Assembly: GCA_019802505.1 (NCBI GenBank)
Contig: JAFMOC010000441.1
Coordinates: forward strand, 253,001 to 317,000
Reading direction: 5' to 3'
Source of the DNA: Corydoras sp. C115
Lineage: Eukaryota; Chordata; Actinopteri; Siluriformes; Callichthyidae
Length of the DNA stretch: 64,000 bases
Shown here: positions 1 to 11,722 of the stretch, piece by piece
How positions within the stretch are numbered: the stretch's first letter is position 1
Layout of the letters: each line of letters opens with the position of its first letter
The notes under the pieces: model-generated
The model's database searches: none
What the model was told of the DNA's origin: nothing
The model's input: the letters and a program-made list of their open reading frames with translations, nothing else
Translations under genes and position numbers: made by a program

Positions 1-59
1 ACTTATTGGAGGTTCAAGTTTAGAAAAATGTAAAGTTGCTTTGAAAAAAAAAGCACTGC

Positions 60-300
60 TAAAACCAGCTGCTAGTTCAAGCCCTCATCCTATTCCGGTG
101 ATTATTGTAATGCGTTACTTGCCAGTCTCGCAGCTTCCACAATCAGACCTCTACAATTAATTCCAAACGCTGCAGCCCAACTTGTATTCAACCAGCCCAG
201 TGAACTCATGTCACTCCACTACTCATTTCTCTCCATTGGCTCCCTGTAGCTGCTCGCATTCAGTACAAGTCACTGACTCTGGCCCACAGGTTATTGGTTA
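60..300 (+). pseudogene. L2-type LINE, 3' part of reverse transcriptase (remnant)
   Basis: In one frame the plus strand reads like the C-terminal end of a fish L2-type reverse transcriptase: a leucine-rich stretch, SRLDYCNAL-like residues, then a HWLP-like motif near 230-250. There are stops and small indels, so it is dead. A longer relative lies at 57.6-58.6 kb. Confidence 0.6.
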
Positions 301-801
301 ATTCCTAATTTTTAAGAAACTACTAAAGACGCATCTTTTTAAAAAATACCTATTGTGTTAAAAAAAAATTTTTATTAAAAACAAAATAGGAGGGGGGTGC
401 AGCATCATATAATGATCAGGTTTCATAATTCCACAGTGTAGTATGAATTACACACTGTATCAATTTTTTTTAAAGTACAAGGTTTAGTGTATAAGTATAT
501 TTGTACCTGTGTAAAGAGGGTATTGGTCTCTGAAGTTATGAACAGCAAGTAAAAATAAATACAGTACTAGATAAAAGTATTTATATATATTAAACAGTTT
601 CAATTTAGTAAAAAATGTGCATGCTTACCATATTTATAAATGAATATTTAAACATCTGCTATGTGATATGTGAACATCTGCCAGCCAGAAGGTTCTGGAT
701 TTGTTTTCTGGATAAGACACACGTTTCTTACAGCCAGTCCAATTCCTATCTACAGTCCAAAAACCCGAGTAGACAAATCGAGGATAATGAATTGTCCCAG
801 A

Positions 802-972
802 GTGGCACGGTGGCTTAGTGGTTAGCACGTTCGCCTCTCAGCACTAGGGATTCCCAGTTCAAATCCCAACCTGGGTAGAGTTTCCATGTTCTCCCCATAT
901 CTGCGCCGGTTTCCTCCCACAGTACAAAAACATGGATCAAAGTCAATTGAATTCTCCAAATTGCCCCATAAC

Positions 973-1011
<39 letters not shown>

Positions 1012-1144
1012 TGTGTACCCAGCGATAGATTTGTGTCCTGTCCTGTTGGGTGTATCTACCCAGTGCATGAAACTTTCTCCTCTGGATGGGCATGGGGAAC
1101 CCCACCACGACACTATTAGAGGATAAAGTGGAAGCTAATGGATG
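802..1144 (+). mobile_element. tRNA-derived SINE, family S1 (copy 1)
   Basis: The 5' head has a tRNA-like A box (ggcttagtggttagc) and B box (ggttcaaatcc-like), followed by the family body and a cgacactattagaggataaag-like 3' end. A perfect 13-bp target duplication (gaattgtcccaga) lies at 789-801 and 1145-1157. A (GT)n/(GA)n run has expanded inside at about 974-1014. At least ten copies or fragments of this family occur in the window. Confidence 0.9.
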
Positions 1145-1157
1145 GAATTGTCCCAGA

Positions 1158-2153
1158 TATAAATAGCTGCATGAGTGTAGCTGCCCAGTGATAGCCTGGT
1201 AACTTGTCAAGAGTGTTGTCTTCCATCCTCAGAATTTAGGAGCAGATAATATTAGTCGCATTTCTACTGATTCTACTGTACAAAGAGTACAGTATACCTG
1301 CTATGTTCTTCCATTATACATTGTACTGACCATTTTTTAATTAACCAAAGAAGAGTTTAAACACAGTGTTGTCACACTAACCTCTTTTAGTTTCCTTTCC
1401 CCACCCAAAGTTTTCTTACCTTGGAGAGAAGCAGTTACTGTTGCAGGAGCAGCAAATAAATTCCTAATGTGGCCTTTTACCCATTAGACAAAAGCTAATA
1501 TACCATCAACTAGGACCCAAATAACTTTTAGGTTTACTTGAACACAATTCTCAAGGAACTTGTACAATTGCAAAGAAGCAAGGTCATCACTGCATGAGCA
1601 GTAGAAATTCCCTTAAACCACACTTTTCAAATAATCAATGGTGGAAGCAAGGTCCAGATGAGAATCAGTCACACAAGAGTAATGGTAAATTCATTTATCA
1701 TCTGTGCACCCTATGTTTGCAATGTTATTTTAAATAAATTTTACTTTAATAAAATTTTTAGTTTAGTGCTATTTTGACATATTTCAACAAGAATTGCTGT
1801 AGTCATTATGCTTTCTTCATCGCATGCAACAATGACTACTTTATTTTTAAACTAATGCAGATACAAGGCTTTAAATAGTAGCTAGATGCATAGTGAGGAG
1901 CTTAACTCCAAGTATGCTTTTTGCCAACAGTATTACTTGTGCATTGAAACGGCCCATGAAAGTCACTGTTGTATTATTAATGGGAAATCCATCAATGAAT
2001 GTATGTGCCTGTGGAGCACCAGCCCTTAAGACACAGGTTGTACACTAGTATTAAGTGTCACACAACAGCACTGACATTTTTGGTCAATTCATAACATCTT
2101 TTAGTTCCACTGGCACTAAATCACCATAAAAACAGCATGCCAGCTTAAAAGTG
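1158..2153 (-). other. DIPK1A 3' UTR and downstream flank
   Basis: No coding segment or recognisable repeat is visible. The part nearest 2153 is expected to be DIPK1A 3' UTR. Sequence below about 1835 is likely intergenic. Confidence 0.5.
1840..1845 (-). terminator. candidate poly(A) signal of DIPK1A
   Basis: On the minus strand this is AATAAA, about 310 nt after the DIPK1A stop codon. It is a plausible cleavage signal, inferred from sequence and distance only. Confidence 0.4.
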
Positions 2154-2966
2154 CTAGGAGTCATTAGTATGTGAGATCTGTTTCCAGAGAAGCATTTTTA
2201 AGTTGTTAAGGATGAGCGAGTGCTCCATCTCCATCCCCTCACCAGAGTTCTTCAGCTCCATGCAGGCATTCAGATGTCTCACCAGCTCATCGTGCAAGCT
2301 TGATGGCACTCCCTGCAACAGGAAGTCTCTCAGTGCATCGCAAGCCCGTGCCAGGTTGGGCCCTCTGGGTTCTCCACTGCAGCGTTGCTCATCCTGCAGA
2401 CATGTCGCCAGACAGCCAACGCTGTGCACACAGTCAGTGTGGTCTTGGCATGGCCGGCCCTGCACTGCATGTCTAAAGGCCTCTTCTGGGATAATGTGGA
2501 GGCCATCCAAAAGACGGAGCTCGTAGCGTTTGGTGTAACCAAAACTTCCTGGGGTCATGTCACAAAGCAGGAAGGAGCCAAAAGGTCCATGGAAAACATC
2601 CTCCACCAACTCCAGCAGTCCAATGACAATTTTAGCCTTGTGTGGCCATGAGGGTGAAAAGAAATTGTCTAAAGCATGCTTGAGCATGCTAGGGATCCAA
2701 GGATTGAAAGCAGGTGGCAGCCTTAAGCCATAGAGTGGTGTATAAGCTACCTGTTCCACTACATACAGGTCACCACAAAAGCCCAGCAGCTTTGGTGTGT
2801 GCCCTCTGTTATGCTGAATTACACGAAGCAAAACATCATCCAGCTGCAAAAGAGCCCATGCTGACCGAGCCTCCGCCAAAGATACACGTCCATTGTTATC
2901 AGTGTCAGCAAAAGCCAGGCTGAGAGACACCAAGCTGGACAAGTCTCCTTGTTCACCAAACTTCAC
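2154..2966 (-). CDS. dipk1a: DIPK1A coding exon 5 (last)
   Basis: The acceptor is ctag at 2967-2970, the exon opens in phase 0, and the stop is TAG at 2154-2156. It encodes residues 158-427: the EF-hand and the kinase-like lobe, including HTPKLLGFCGDLY and VEDVFHGPFG. Confidence 0.96.
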   Translation of the reverse strand: MKFGEQGDLSSLVSLSLAFADTDNNGRVSLAEARSAWALLQLDDVLLRVIQHNRGHTPKLLGFCGDLYVVEQVAYTPLYGLRLPPAFNPWIPSMLKHALDNFFSPSWPHKAKIVIGLLELVEDVFHGPFGSFLLCDMTPGSFGYTKRYELRLLDGLHIIPEEAFRHAVQGRPCQDHTDCVHSVGCLATCLQDEQRCSGEPRGPNLARACDALRDFLLQGVPSSLHDELVRHLNACMELKNSGEGMEMEHSLILNNLKMLLWKQISHTNDS

Positions 2967-4681
2967 CTAGAGTTAAAAGACAAATTTTATCCTTTACAAT
3001 CTGCTTTTGACTTTATTTGGTAGTCGATTAAACCAAGTTTTATACAGACCAAATGTTTGGGAGTGGGTGCACATGCATATGAACAAAATAATTGTGACAC
3101 ACCTAATTATTAAATTCAGTTTTGTTATGTTTTTTATTTAAAAAAAAAAAATATTAGGCCTCATTGCCACATAATGAAAACCACCAGGTCAGGCACTCTC
3201 ATTTTCAGTGTCTGGCCTCTTAAATATGCATGTGAAATTCCACAGACACACTTTTGTGTGAAAAAAATTGTGTTCAAGGCTTTCCTAGTATATGCTGCTA
3301 GAGGTCAACAGCTCTTGAAGAAACATTCATTCATTATCTCCTGCTTTATCCTCTATTGGAGTCGCGGTGGGGTTCCCCATGCCCATCCAGGGGAGAACGT
3401 CCCGGGCGCTGGGCAGATAGACCCAGGACAGGGCGCCAATCCATCGCTGGGCACACACTCACTCACACAGACACTCCCTATTTGGGCCAATTTTTTTTAA
3501 AGAATTTAATTCACTTGATCCATGTTTTTGGACTGTGGGAGGAAACCGGAGAACCCGGAGGAAACCCGCGCAGACACGGGGAGAACATGGAAACTCCACC
3601 CAGATGGGGATTCGAACCGGGAATCCCTAGTGCTGAGAGGCAAACGTGCTAACCACTAAGCCACTGTGCCGCCCTCTTGAAGAAACAATGTGTCCCAATA
3701 CATTTGTCCACATATTTTATATTTTTTTATAATGCACGCAGCAAACATCACGTATTTTATGGCACATGCATGTTAAACGTAACTAGCTTCGTTAATACTG
3801 GAGTTCCTATTTATCAGAAGCAGCAATTGTACCTTCAAAAGATTGTGGACCATCTTTTTAAACTTTTCAATTGATGTTCCTTTAGTGGGTTTGTCGAAGA
3901 GATTTTGTTCACTCCTGGGCTCCAGTTCTATTCCCAGTTCATAATGCACATCACCCAGGTGGCACTTGATCACCACGTCTACATTGTCCCAACTTGCCAT
4001 GTAAACCTGTGAAATTGTTACATAACATCATAAAGTTAAAGTGCCTATAAAAAAATACCTAGCCAATTTTAGCCTTGTTGAATAAAAATTATCAACTTTA
4101 ACTTTATTCAGTTTACGTCACATATTGCAACATACCTTTCATTCATTCATTATCACCCGCTTTTCCTCTATTAGGGTCGCGGTGGGGTTCCCCATGCCCA
4201 TCCAGGGGAGAACGTCTCGGGCGCTGGGCAGATAGACCCAGGACAGGGCGCCAATCCATCGCTGGGTACACACTCACTCACTCAAACACACTCTATATGG
4301 GGCAATTTTTAGAGAACTCAATTAACTTGATCCATGTTTTTAGACTGTGGGAGGAAACCGGAGAACCCGGAGGAAACCCACGCGGACACGGGGAGAACAT
4401 GGAAACTCCACCCAGATGGGGATTCGAACCGGGAATCCCTAGCGCTGAGAGGCGAACGTGCTAACCACTAAGCCACCGTGCCGCCCTTGCAACATACCTT
4501 AAATAACAAAAAAAGTTTTTTTTTTTGTTATTTAACATGGTTGGTAAAAACAATCAATCCCCATATTTAGAATTTTTTTCTGGTCATTGGTTTTAATTAC
4601 AGCTATTACAGCTTTAATTTTTTTTTGGCCAAAAATAAAAAAAATAAAAATACAGAATATGACAATATATTATATATACAC

Positions 4682-4762
<81 letters not shown>

Positions 4763-6320
4763 TGGGTTGCAAAAGTATTCATACCCCTTGAACTTTTCCA
4801 TATTTTGTCACATTACAACCACAAACATAAATTATAATTAAATTAAAAAATTATACATGAATCAACATTTTTTTTACAAATAAAAAACTGAAAAGTGCGA
4901 CGTGCAAAAGTATTCAGCCCCCCTGAGTCAATACTTTGTGGAGCCACCTTTTGCTGCAATTACAGCTGCAAGTCTTTTAGGGTATGTCTCCACCAGCTTT
5001 GCACATCTAGTGACTGAAATTCTTGCCCATTCCTCCTTGCAAAACAGCTCAAGCTCAGTCAGATTGGATGGAGAGCGTTTGTGAACAGCAGTTTTGAGAT
5101 CAGCAGTTTTGAGCCACAAATTCTCAATTGGGTTTAGGTCTAGACTTTGACTGGGCCATTCTAACACATGAATATTCTTTTTTTTTAAACCACTCCATTG
5201 TAGCTCTGGCTTTATGTTTAGGGTCGTTGTCCTGCTGGAAGGTGAACCTCCGCCCCAGTCTCAAATCTTTTGCTGACTCCAACAGGTTTTCTTCCAAGAT
5301 TGCCCTGTATTTGGCTCCATCCATCTTCCCATCAACTTTGACCAACTTCCCGGTCCCTGCTGAAGAGAAGCACCCCAGAGCATGATGCTGCCACCACCAT
5401 ATTTGACAGTGGGGATGGTGTTTTCAGAGTGATGTGCAGTGTTATTTCTCCGCCACACATAGCGTTTTGCATTGTGGCCAAAAAGTTCAATTTTGGTCTC
5501 GTCTGACCAAAGCACCTTCTTCCACATGTTTGCTGTGTCCTCAACATGGCTTCTGGCAAACTGCAAACGGGACTTCTTATGGTTTTCTTTTAACAATGGC
5601 TTTCTCCTTGCCACTCTTCCATAAAGACCACATTTGTGTAGTGCACGACTAATTGTTGTCCTGTGGACAGTTTCCCCCACCTGAGCTGTGGCTCTCTGCA
5701 TTTCATCCAGAGTCACCATGGGCCTCTTGGCTGCCTCTCTGATCAGTGATCTCCTTGTTCGGCCTGTAAGTTTAGGTGGACGGCCTTGTCTTGGCAGGTT
5801 TACTGTGGTGCCATACTCTTTCCATTTCCGGATGATGGATTGAACAGTGCTCCGTGAGATGTTCAAAGCTTTGGAAATCTTTTTATAACCTAAGCCTGCT
5901 TTAAACTTCTCCAAAACCATATTCCTAACCTGTCTGGTGTGTTCTTTGGACTTCATGATGCTGTTTGCTCCCCAATATTCTCTTAACCAACATCTGAGGC
6001 CGTCACGGAGCAGCTGTATTTGTACTGAGATTAGATTACACACAGGTGGACCCTTTTGAGTCATTAGCACTCATCAGGCAACTTCTGAATGCAATTGGTT
6101 GCACTCAGGGAAAAGGGGGCTGAATACTTTTGCACGTCGCACTTTTCAGTTTTTTATTTGTAAAAAAAAATGTTGATTCATGTATAATTTTCCTTCCACT
6201 TCACAATTGTATACCACTTTGTGTTGGTCTTTCACATTAAATTCCAGTGAAATATATTTATAATGTGACAAAATATGGAAAAGTTCAAGGGGTGTGAATA
6301 CTTTTGCAACCCACTGTGTG

Positions 6321-6360
<40 letters not shown>

Positions 6361-6996
6361 ATATATACACATATATATACACACACACACACACATACAT
6401 ACATACTTTCCTGGGGCAGTCCTCATGTGAGCCAGTTTCTTTATAGTGCTTCATGCGACTATATGCGACTTTGCGACTGCACTTGGGGACTCAAAGTTTT
6501 CCCCAATTTTTTGGACTGACTGACCTTCATTTCTTAAAGTAATGGTGGCCACTTCTGTTTCTTACTTAGCTGCTTTTTTCTTGTCATAATAAAAATTCTA
6601 AGTCTATTTAGTGGGACTATCAGCTGTGTACTGTATCCACCTTCTGAACAACACAACTGATGGTCCAAACCCCATTTATAAGGCAAGAAATCCCACTTAT
6701 TAAACCTTACAGGGCACACTATTTTAGGTGACTACCTCTTGAAATTCATCAACAGAATGCCAAGAGTGTGCGAAGCAGAAATCAAAGCAAAGGGTGGCTA
6801 CTTTGAAGAACCTAGAATATAAGACATATTTTCAGTTGTTTCACGCTTTTGTTAAGTATATAATTCCACATGTATTAATTCATAGTTTTGATGCCTTCAG
6901 TGTAAATCCACAATTTTCATAGTTATGAAAATAAGGAAAACTGTTTGAATGATAAGGTGTGTCCAAACTTTTTGTCTGTACTGTGTGTGTATATAC

Positions 6997-7083
<87 letters not shown>

Positions 7084-10000
7084 TCTACACACACACACAT
7101 TTATACATGCATGTGTGTATAAAATAAACCTGCTTTTTTAATTTAATATCCCTTAGGTAAAGTCACTTTAATTGACTTTAATTCCCTGTAGATCTACCCT
7201 GAAGGTGTAGATCTCAGGCTTGGCGGTGTTGGGTTGGTGACCTGTGCTGGCATTTCACCTCTTCACCCAACCCGTCATTAGTAGAGGGTGTGGCACTGAA
7301 ATGATGCTGTTCCAGGGATCCCTCTTTAGGTAAAGTATGCAGTATCTGCCCCTTTTAGTTATGTTGCTCTAGTCAGTTATGCTGGAGTCACATGCTGCAC
7401 TGTGTCCAACTCTGGTATCACTTAAATGCTGTGCTTTATTAGCTCTAACTGCTTTTCCAATTTGTTTCTTTTGAGGTGTTGCTAATTTGGTGGTGTCGTC
7501 AGCTCTTCACCCATGGCTCTGGCGAAGCACTGTGGATACGAGAATTAGTTGATGGAACCTGGATTTTTATTGGACTGGAAGTCCTGCAGGACGCACTCAA
7601 TGCAATTACAGTGGTGTGAAAGTGTTTGCCCCCTTCCTGATTTCCAAACCATTTTAAATGGAAACAGAAAATGCTATTTTTAAAGGTTTTTATTATAAAG
7701 GGAGAAAAAAAAAATAACTACATGGCCTTGTGTGAAAAAGTGTTTACCCCCTAAACATAATAGCTGGTCAGACCACCCTTAGCAGCCAAGCGTTTGCGAT
7801 AACTTGCAATGAGTTTTACAGCATTATGGAGGAATTTTGTCCCACTCATCTTTGCAGAATTGTTGTAATTCAGTCACATTGGAGGGTTTTTGAGCATGAA
7901 GGTCTTTTTAAGGTCATGCCACAGCATGAATCAGATTCAGGTCAGGACTTTGAGTAGGCCACTCCAAAGTCTTCATTTTGTTTTGTTTTTTTCAGCCATT
8001 CAGAGGTGGACTTGCTGTTGTGTTTTGGATCATTGTCCTGCTGCTGAACCCAAGTTTGTTTCAGCTTGAGGTCACAAATAGATGGTCGGACATTCTCCTT
8101 CAGTATATTTTGGTAGACAGCAGAATTCATAGTCCATTTATCACAGCAAGTCTTCCAGACCCTGATACAGCAAAACAGCCCCAGAACTTCAACTTTTGTC
8201 TCATTGGTCCACAGAATGTTTTCCCAAAAGTCAACAAGATGTGTTTTTGCCATGTAGGCCATTTTTGCCCATTCGCTTTTTGATGGTGGCGGCATGAACA
8301 CTGACCTTAACTGAGGCAAGCGAGGCCTGCAGTTCATTGGATGTTGTTGTGGAGTCTTTTGTGACCTCTTGGATGAGTCGTCGCTGCGCTCTTGCGGTAA
8401 TTTTGGGTGGCCGACCACTCATGGGAAGGTTCACCACTGTTCCATGTCTTCGCCATTTGGCAACAATGGCTCTCACGGTGGTTTGCTGGATTCCCAAAGC
8501 TTTGGAAATGGCTTTATAACCCTTTCCATACTGATAGACCTCAATTACCTTCTTTCTCAATTGTTCCTGAACTTCTTTGGTTCTCAGCATGATGTGTAAC
8601 ATTTTAAGGATCTTTTGGTGGAATTCACTTTGTCAGGCAGGTCCTATTTAAGTGATGTTGATTGTTGATTGATTGTTGATTTTTTTCTCCCTTAATAATA
8701 AAAACCTTCATTTTACAATAGCATTTTGTGTTTACCTGTGTTGTCTTTGGCTAATATTTAAATTGGTTTGATGTTCCTAAACATGTGTGACAAACATGCA
8801 AAAAAAATCAGGAAATCAGGAAGGGGCAAACACTTTCACACCACTGCTAAATACAGGCCACCTGTTCACCACACGATCTGTACATGGCTGTCCTACACTT
8901 GTAATGCTGCCCAGCTGCTCAAGAGGATGAGTCCCGCACTGAGCCTTGGTCCTCCAAAGGTTTCTTCCTTAAAATAACAACGCAACATTCTTGCCACTGC
9001 TGCTTCAGCTTGCTCTTTGAACCCCCAAAGAGCAAAGGCTTATAACACTGTAAAGCTGCTTTGTTACAATGTACTATTGTAAAAAGCGCTCTATAAATAA
9101 ATGATTCGAACTTACTTTAATGTTTTATGTAAACATTTAGGATACTGACCTGGTTGTTTGAGTTGGTAGAGAGGCACCTTTCAAAGTACAAAGTGCCTTT
9201 TTCACACAGACTGCCACAGGCCGATCCATCAATCACCCCTGATCTGTACTTTTCACACTGCAGAGAGGGACCAGATATCAGTCTGAATTCAAACATCCAC
9301 AGTCAAGTAAACTCACTTGAGCAGGAAGATGACTCACGATGGTGGTGTAACACTTGTGTGCTCTGCAGAGCTCAGTGTAGGATGAATACTGCATGTACAG
9401 CACCCAGCTTGCTACCAACACTGCCAGCCAGGTCAGGAACAGATATTTCACCCTAATGTAGGACAGCCGGACCTATGAAACAGCAAAAAAGTTAGTCAAA
9501 CCGGCAATTGCAGTAAAAACATTGACATCCCTGCACTTCATTTAAGAAATGCACTTTTAGACCTAAGTGCAATTACACTAAAAATGACTTTTTGTATTCC
9601 TATATTTATGTCTTTAGTTTGAATTTAAATGACAGGAAACGTTAAGTGATATGATTCCACACATGTCAAAATAAACCCAACAAAATTATTTCCACAGTAG
9701 AATTAACTATGCCTTTCTTATCGATGTGTCAATACACTGCATACATGATGAAAGCCCATGCTATAATATACCCTCATTAGGGTTCGCAAATGAAACATGC
9801 ATTATTATTTTTTTTTAGCTCCATAAATGCAGAGGACAGAGCTTTATTTTTCAGGTCTTAACAACGACCACTGAGTGAAAGAACAGTGATCATGATCCAG
9901 AAGACCACAAATCTTTTAGAAAGAATGTTCAGGTCATTCACCTCCCTCACATCAGGCCACGGTTTACGATTGCTTGAACAGTTATATTCAAAAAGCATAG

Positions 10001-11722
10001 GCACTGCACCCTTTGCAAGTCTTCTCTTTTGGTTTTGGACTTGGGTGAAATGGTCCGACATTAAATATCCATTTCAGTACTTTGAATATGGTAAAATAGT
10101 AAAGCAGTCTTCACTAATTTTAAATTTACTATGAGGTCACATGGGGGTAAAAAGCTACAAAAACCAAGCAGTAAATTATTCAAAGTTATTGACTTAATTA
10201 CTGCATTCTTTCTAATCAGCTTAGATCAGCAGGTCAAAGAGATAATCTGCAGAGAAACTTTAGCAAAATATGACACTGCACGACTCCTTGGTTTTCTTAA
10301 GACCTTATGTGTACGATTCCATTCTACAGTATGCTATGCTATAAATGTTTGGGACGGAACATCTCGGAGATTTTTCTGTTTTGCAATGGCTTCCGCAATT
10401 CTAACTGATAGTGAAGTACCTCCAGCACTGAAAGCAATCTTGTTCAAATTACTTTACTTCATTCAGGAACAGCAGATACCCTTATTTCGTGCAACTTACT
10501 GAAGTGACATGATTACCATCCAAACAACCCAGGTTCAAGGACCTTGCTCAAAGAAAAAAAAAAAGACTAAATGTAAAGAACAAGGAGAGAAGAGCGGGGA
10601 AGGAGGAGGAGGGGAAGAAAGGAGGGGGAAAAAAGAAGAAGGAAGAGGAAAAAAACAAAACAAAACACCATGCCACTGGTTATTCTTGGAAAAAAGTTAA
10701 GTAAATTTGGCATACCAGATTTCCTAAGACTGTCCGTTGAGCAAATATCCAGCTAAGAAGGCTTGAAAACATTAACCAGCTTCTTATTAACTACGAGGTT
10801 ACAAAGATGCATTAAATCACAAACTGATTATGTAAAGCTTTCACTGTCTGTAGCATTAGTCAATAGTTCTGGTGCAAAAAGTACAAATGGCAAAAAAATT
10901 GGTTAATCATCAGACGTACTTTTGCTGGAATATGCCTGTAATCAACACGGTCAAGTTAACAGTTTTGCAAATGCAAATTGGATCTCATTGAAGACTGCAA
11001 AAGTTAATAATTAAGATCGTTGGCACTACGAGAGATGTTTATTGGGTTTCTTTTATTAGTATTTTATAAAAGGTGATGTGGTCTTCAGTAAAGATTCTTA
11101 ACTCCCAAGATGTGCAAGTTTATGTACAAGGTGTCCCAAAATGACCAGACATCAAAACATTTACATAACTTCCATGAATCTACTTTCAACTAAAGCAAAA
11201 ACATCATTATGTTCAAAAAAAAAAAAACCGTGTTTCATGAACATTTTAAATGCCAGTTCATTTTGGTACACTCATTAAAAACCCTTAATAGTTTCTAAAC
11301 ACGACTTAATGTAGAACTAACACATTTTACCAACAAATATTAAAGCTCTTACATACAAATACAATCAATAGACACTTTATTAGGAACAGATTTTAATAAT
11401 TAGGTATACTCCCAAATGTAATTGTAAAAGTGCGCTATTAATAAAGTACTTAGTGATTGGAATATGTAATACATTGATTTCATGCAGTATATGTACATAT
11501 TATCCCTAGTATTCCTAACTAATTCGAATGCAATATTATATTACTTGTGTTAACTAGCTTTATTAAACTGCAACGGTCAATCATACGTCTTTTACACTGT
11601 AAGTAACAGCTGTACATGGCATTAACGACATAAAAAGAACTGGTGAGTGAAATGTGAAAATGAGTTACCTGAAAGCTGTAGAATTTGATCATGCAGACGC
11701 GTGTAAACAGACTTCTCGCCAT
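2154..11722 (-). CDS. dipk1a: DIPK1A (FAM69A), complete five-exon coding region, 427 aa
   Basis: Five coding exons, minus strand in coding order: 11722-11669, 9472-9338, 9257-9150, 4006-3833, 2966-2154. All junctions are GT-AG and phase 0, giving 427 codons, very close to human DIPK1A (428). The start MARSLF and the C-terminal region ending ISHTNDS are family hallmarks. Layout: short cytoplasmic N-terminus; one membrane segment at about residues 27-46 (a type II anchor); a Cys-rich luminal segment (about 55-95); an EF-hand loop at 178-189 (D-x-D-x-N-G-x-x-S-x-x-E); then a divergent kinase-like C-terminal lobe with a CDMT motif near the usual DFG position. The family resides in the ER; catalytic activity is not established from sequence. 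The gene is divergent from MTF2, as in other vertebrates. Intron 3 (4007-9149) is swollen by Tc1 and SINE insertions. Confidence 0.96.
3326..3673 (-). mobile_element. SINE family S1 (copy 2)
   Basis: Full-length minus-strand copy in DIPK1A intron 4, with the attcattcattatc tail at its low end and the tRNA-like head at its high end. A perfect 14-bp target duplication (ctcttgaagaaaca) lies at 3312-3325 and 3674-3687, indicating recent insertion. Confidence 0.92.
3833..4006 (-). CDS. dipk1a: DIPK1A coding exon 4
   Basis: Acceptor cacag before 4006, donor gtaca after 3833, 174 nt, phase 0-0. It encodes residues 100-157, with the conserved segment ELEPRSEQNLFDKPTKGTS. Confidence 0.95.
4139..4486 (-). 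mobile_element. SINE family S1 (copy 3)
   Basis: Full-length minus-strand copy in DIPK1A intron 3, close in sequence to copy 2. A perfect 14-bp target duplication (ttgcaacatacctt) lies at 4125-4138 and 4487-4500. Confidence 0.92.
4685..4759. repeat. (TA)n microsatellite
   Basis: About 37 TA units directly abut the left end of the Tc1-like element at 4760. Confidence 0.95.
4760..6316 (-). mobile_element. Tc1-like transposon A
   Basis: The terminal inverted repeats begin cagtgggttgcaaaagtatt at 4760 and mirror this at 6316. They match for roughly 55-60 bp with few differences. The element is about 1.56 kb, the usual size for Tc1-like elements with one transposase gene. Both ends sit in or next to TA-rich sequence, consistent with TA-target integration. 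It lies in DIPK1A intron 3. Confidence 0.92.
4928..5956 (-). pseudogene. Tc1-like transposase of element A, frameshifted
   Basis: The reading starts at ATG 5956 (MKSKEHTRQ) with the paired-type helix-turn-helix (GLGYKKISKALN) and a GRPPKLT linker. The catalytic residues of the DDE family are visible but in different frames: WSDET (about 5500), QQDNDPKH (about 5230) and NPIENLW (about 5120). Frame breaks near 5380 and 5165 inactivate it. The C-terminus ends at 4928. Confidence 0.92.
6325..6352. repeat. (TA)n microsatellite
   Basis: Short TA run just to the right of transposon A, followed by mixed TA/CA repeats to about 6405. Confidence 0.85.
6725..6990 (+). mobile_element. Tc1-like fragment, 3' end only
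   Basis: A short plus-strand stretch reads like a transposase C-terminus (FINRMPRVCEAEIKAKGGYF, about 6740-6810). It ends in a terminal-repeat-like sequence (ggtgtgtccaaactttttg, about 6957-6975) of the type that begins cagta..aaagtttggacacac in other fish Tc1 elements. The 5' part is missing. Confidence 0.75.
7003..7073. repeat. (TA)n microsatellite
   Basis: About 35 TA units beside the Tc1-like fragment. The sequence from 7074 to 7608 that follows is DIPK1A intron with no feature I recognise. Confidence 0.95.
7609..8846 (-). mobile_element. Tc1-like transposon B
   Basis: The inverted ends cagtggtgtgaaagtgtttg (from 7609) and their mirror at 8846 are flanked by TA. The element is about 1.24 kb and from a subfamily different from element A. 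It lies in DIPK1A intron 3. Confidence 0.9.
7750..8590 (-). pseudogene. Tc1-like transposase of element B, degraded
   Basis: From ATG 8590 (MLRTKEVQ) a helix-turn-helix region (GYKAISKALGI) and GRPPKIT linker are visible. After a frame change come LWTNETKVE, where the first catalytic Asp is replaced by Asn, and QQDNDPKHN. The C-terminal part has several stops. It is inactive by frameshift and by loss of a catalytic residue. Confidence 0.88.
8860..9112 (+). repeat. interspersed repeat with gtaaaaagcgct tail
   Basis: The block ends in a tail common in fish repeats (tgtaaaaagcgctctataaa). A shorter relative occurs at about 40255-40405, sharing ttgctctttg, aagcagctttgtgac-like and gtaaaaagc segments. 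The class is not identified. Confidence 0.5.
9150..9257 (-). CDS. dipk1a: DIPK1A coding exon 3
   Basis: 108 nt, 36 codons, phase 0-0. Acceptor ctgcag before 9257, donor gtcagt after 9150. It encodes residues 64-99 with the Cys pattern CEKY...SACGSLC. Confidence 0.95.
9338..9472 (-). CDS. dipk1a: DIPK1A coding exon 2
   Basis: 135 nt, 45 codons. Acceptor ttcatag before 9472, donor gtgagt after 9338. It encodes residues 19-63: the membrane anchor (YLFLTWLAVLVASWVLYM) and the first luminal cysteines. The intron to exon 3 is only 80 bp. Confidence 0.95.
9473..11668 (-). other. DIPK1A intron 1
   Basis: No coding or repeat family recognised, apart from a purine-rich run of GGA/GAA-type sequence at about 10580-10660. 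An open frame at 10131-10502 shows no family features. Confidence 0.5.
11669..11722 (-). CDS. dipk1a: DIPK1A coding exon 1
   Basis: 18 codons from ATG 11722 (MARSLFTR) to donor gtaact. It is the cytoplasmic N-terminus, whose first residues MARSL match vertebrate DIPK1A. Confidence 0.93.

Noticed and set aside
1424..1456. Minus-strand cag...ccaag|gtaaga pattern resembling a small exon downstream of DIPK1A
   Set aside because: Too short to judge, contains a stop in one reading and matches no gene expected here such as RPL5.
4587..4841. Open frames of alternating Tyr-Ile over the (TA)n arrays (also near 6900-7100, 14150-14380, 23360-23770, 36670-36950)
   Set aside because: Pure products of TA repeats in any frame. 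No gene.
7200..7560. GC-richer stretch in DIPK1A intron 3 that could be an exon or small RNA
   Set aside because: No conserved frame, splice pair or RNA fold that I could recognise.
10131..10502. 123-codon plus-strand open frame in DIPK1A intron 1
   Set aside because: No family resemblance, no splice support, and it lies within an intron on the opposite strand.
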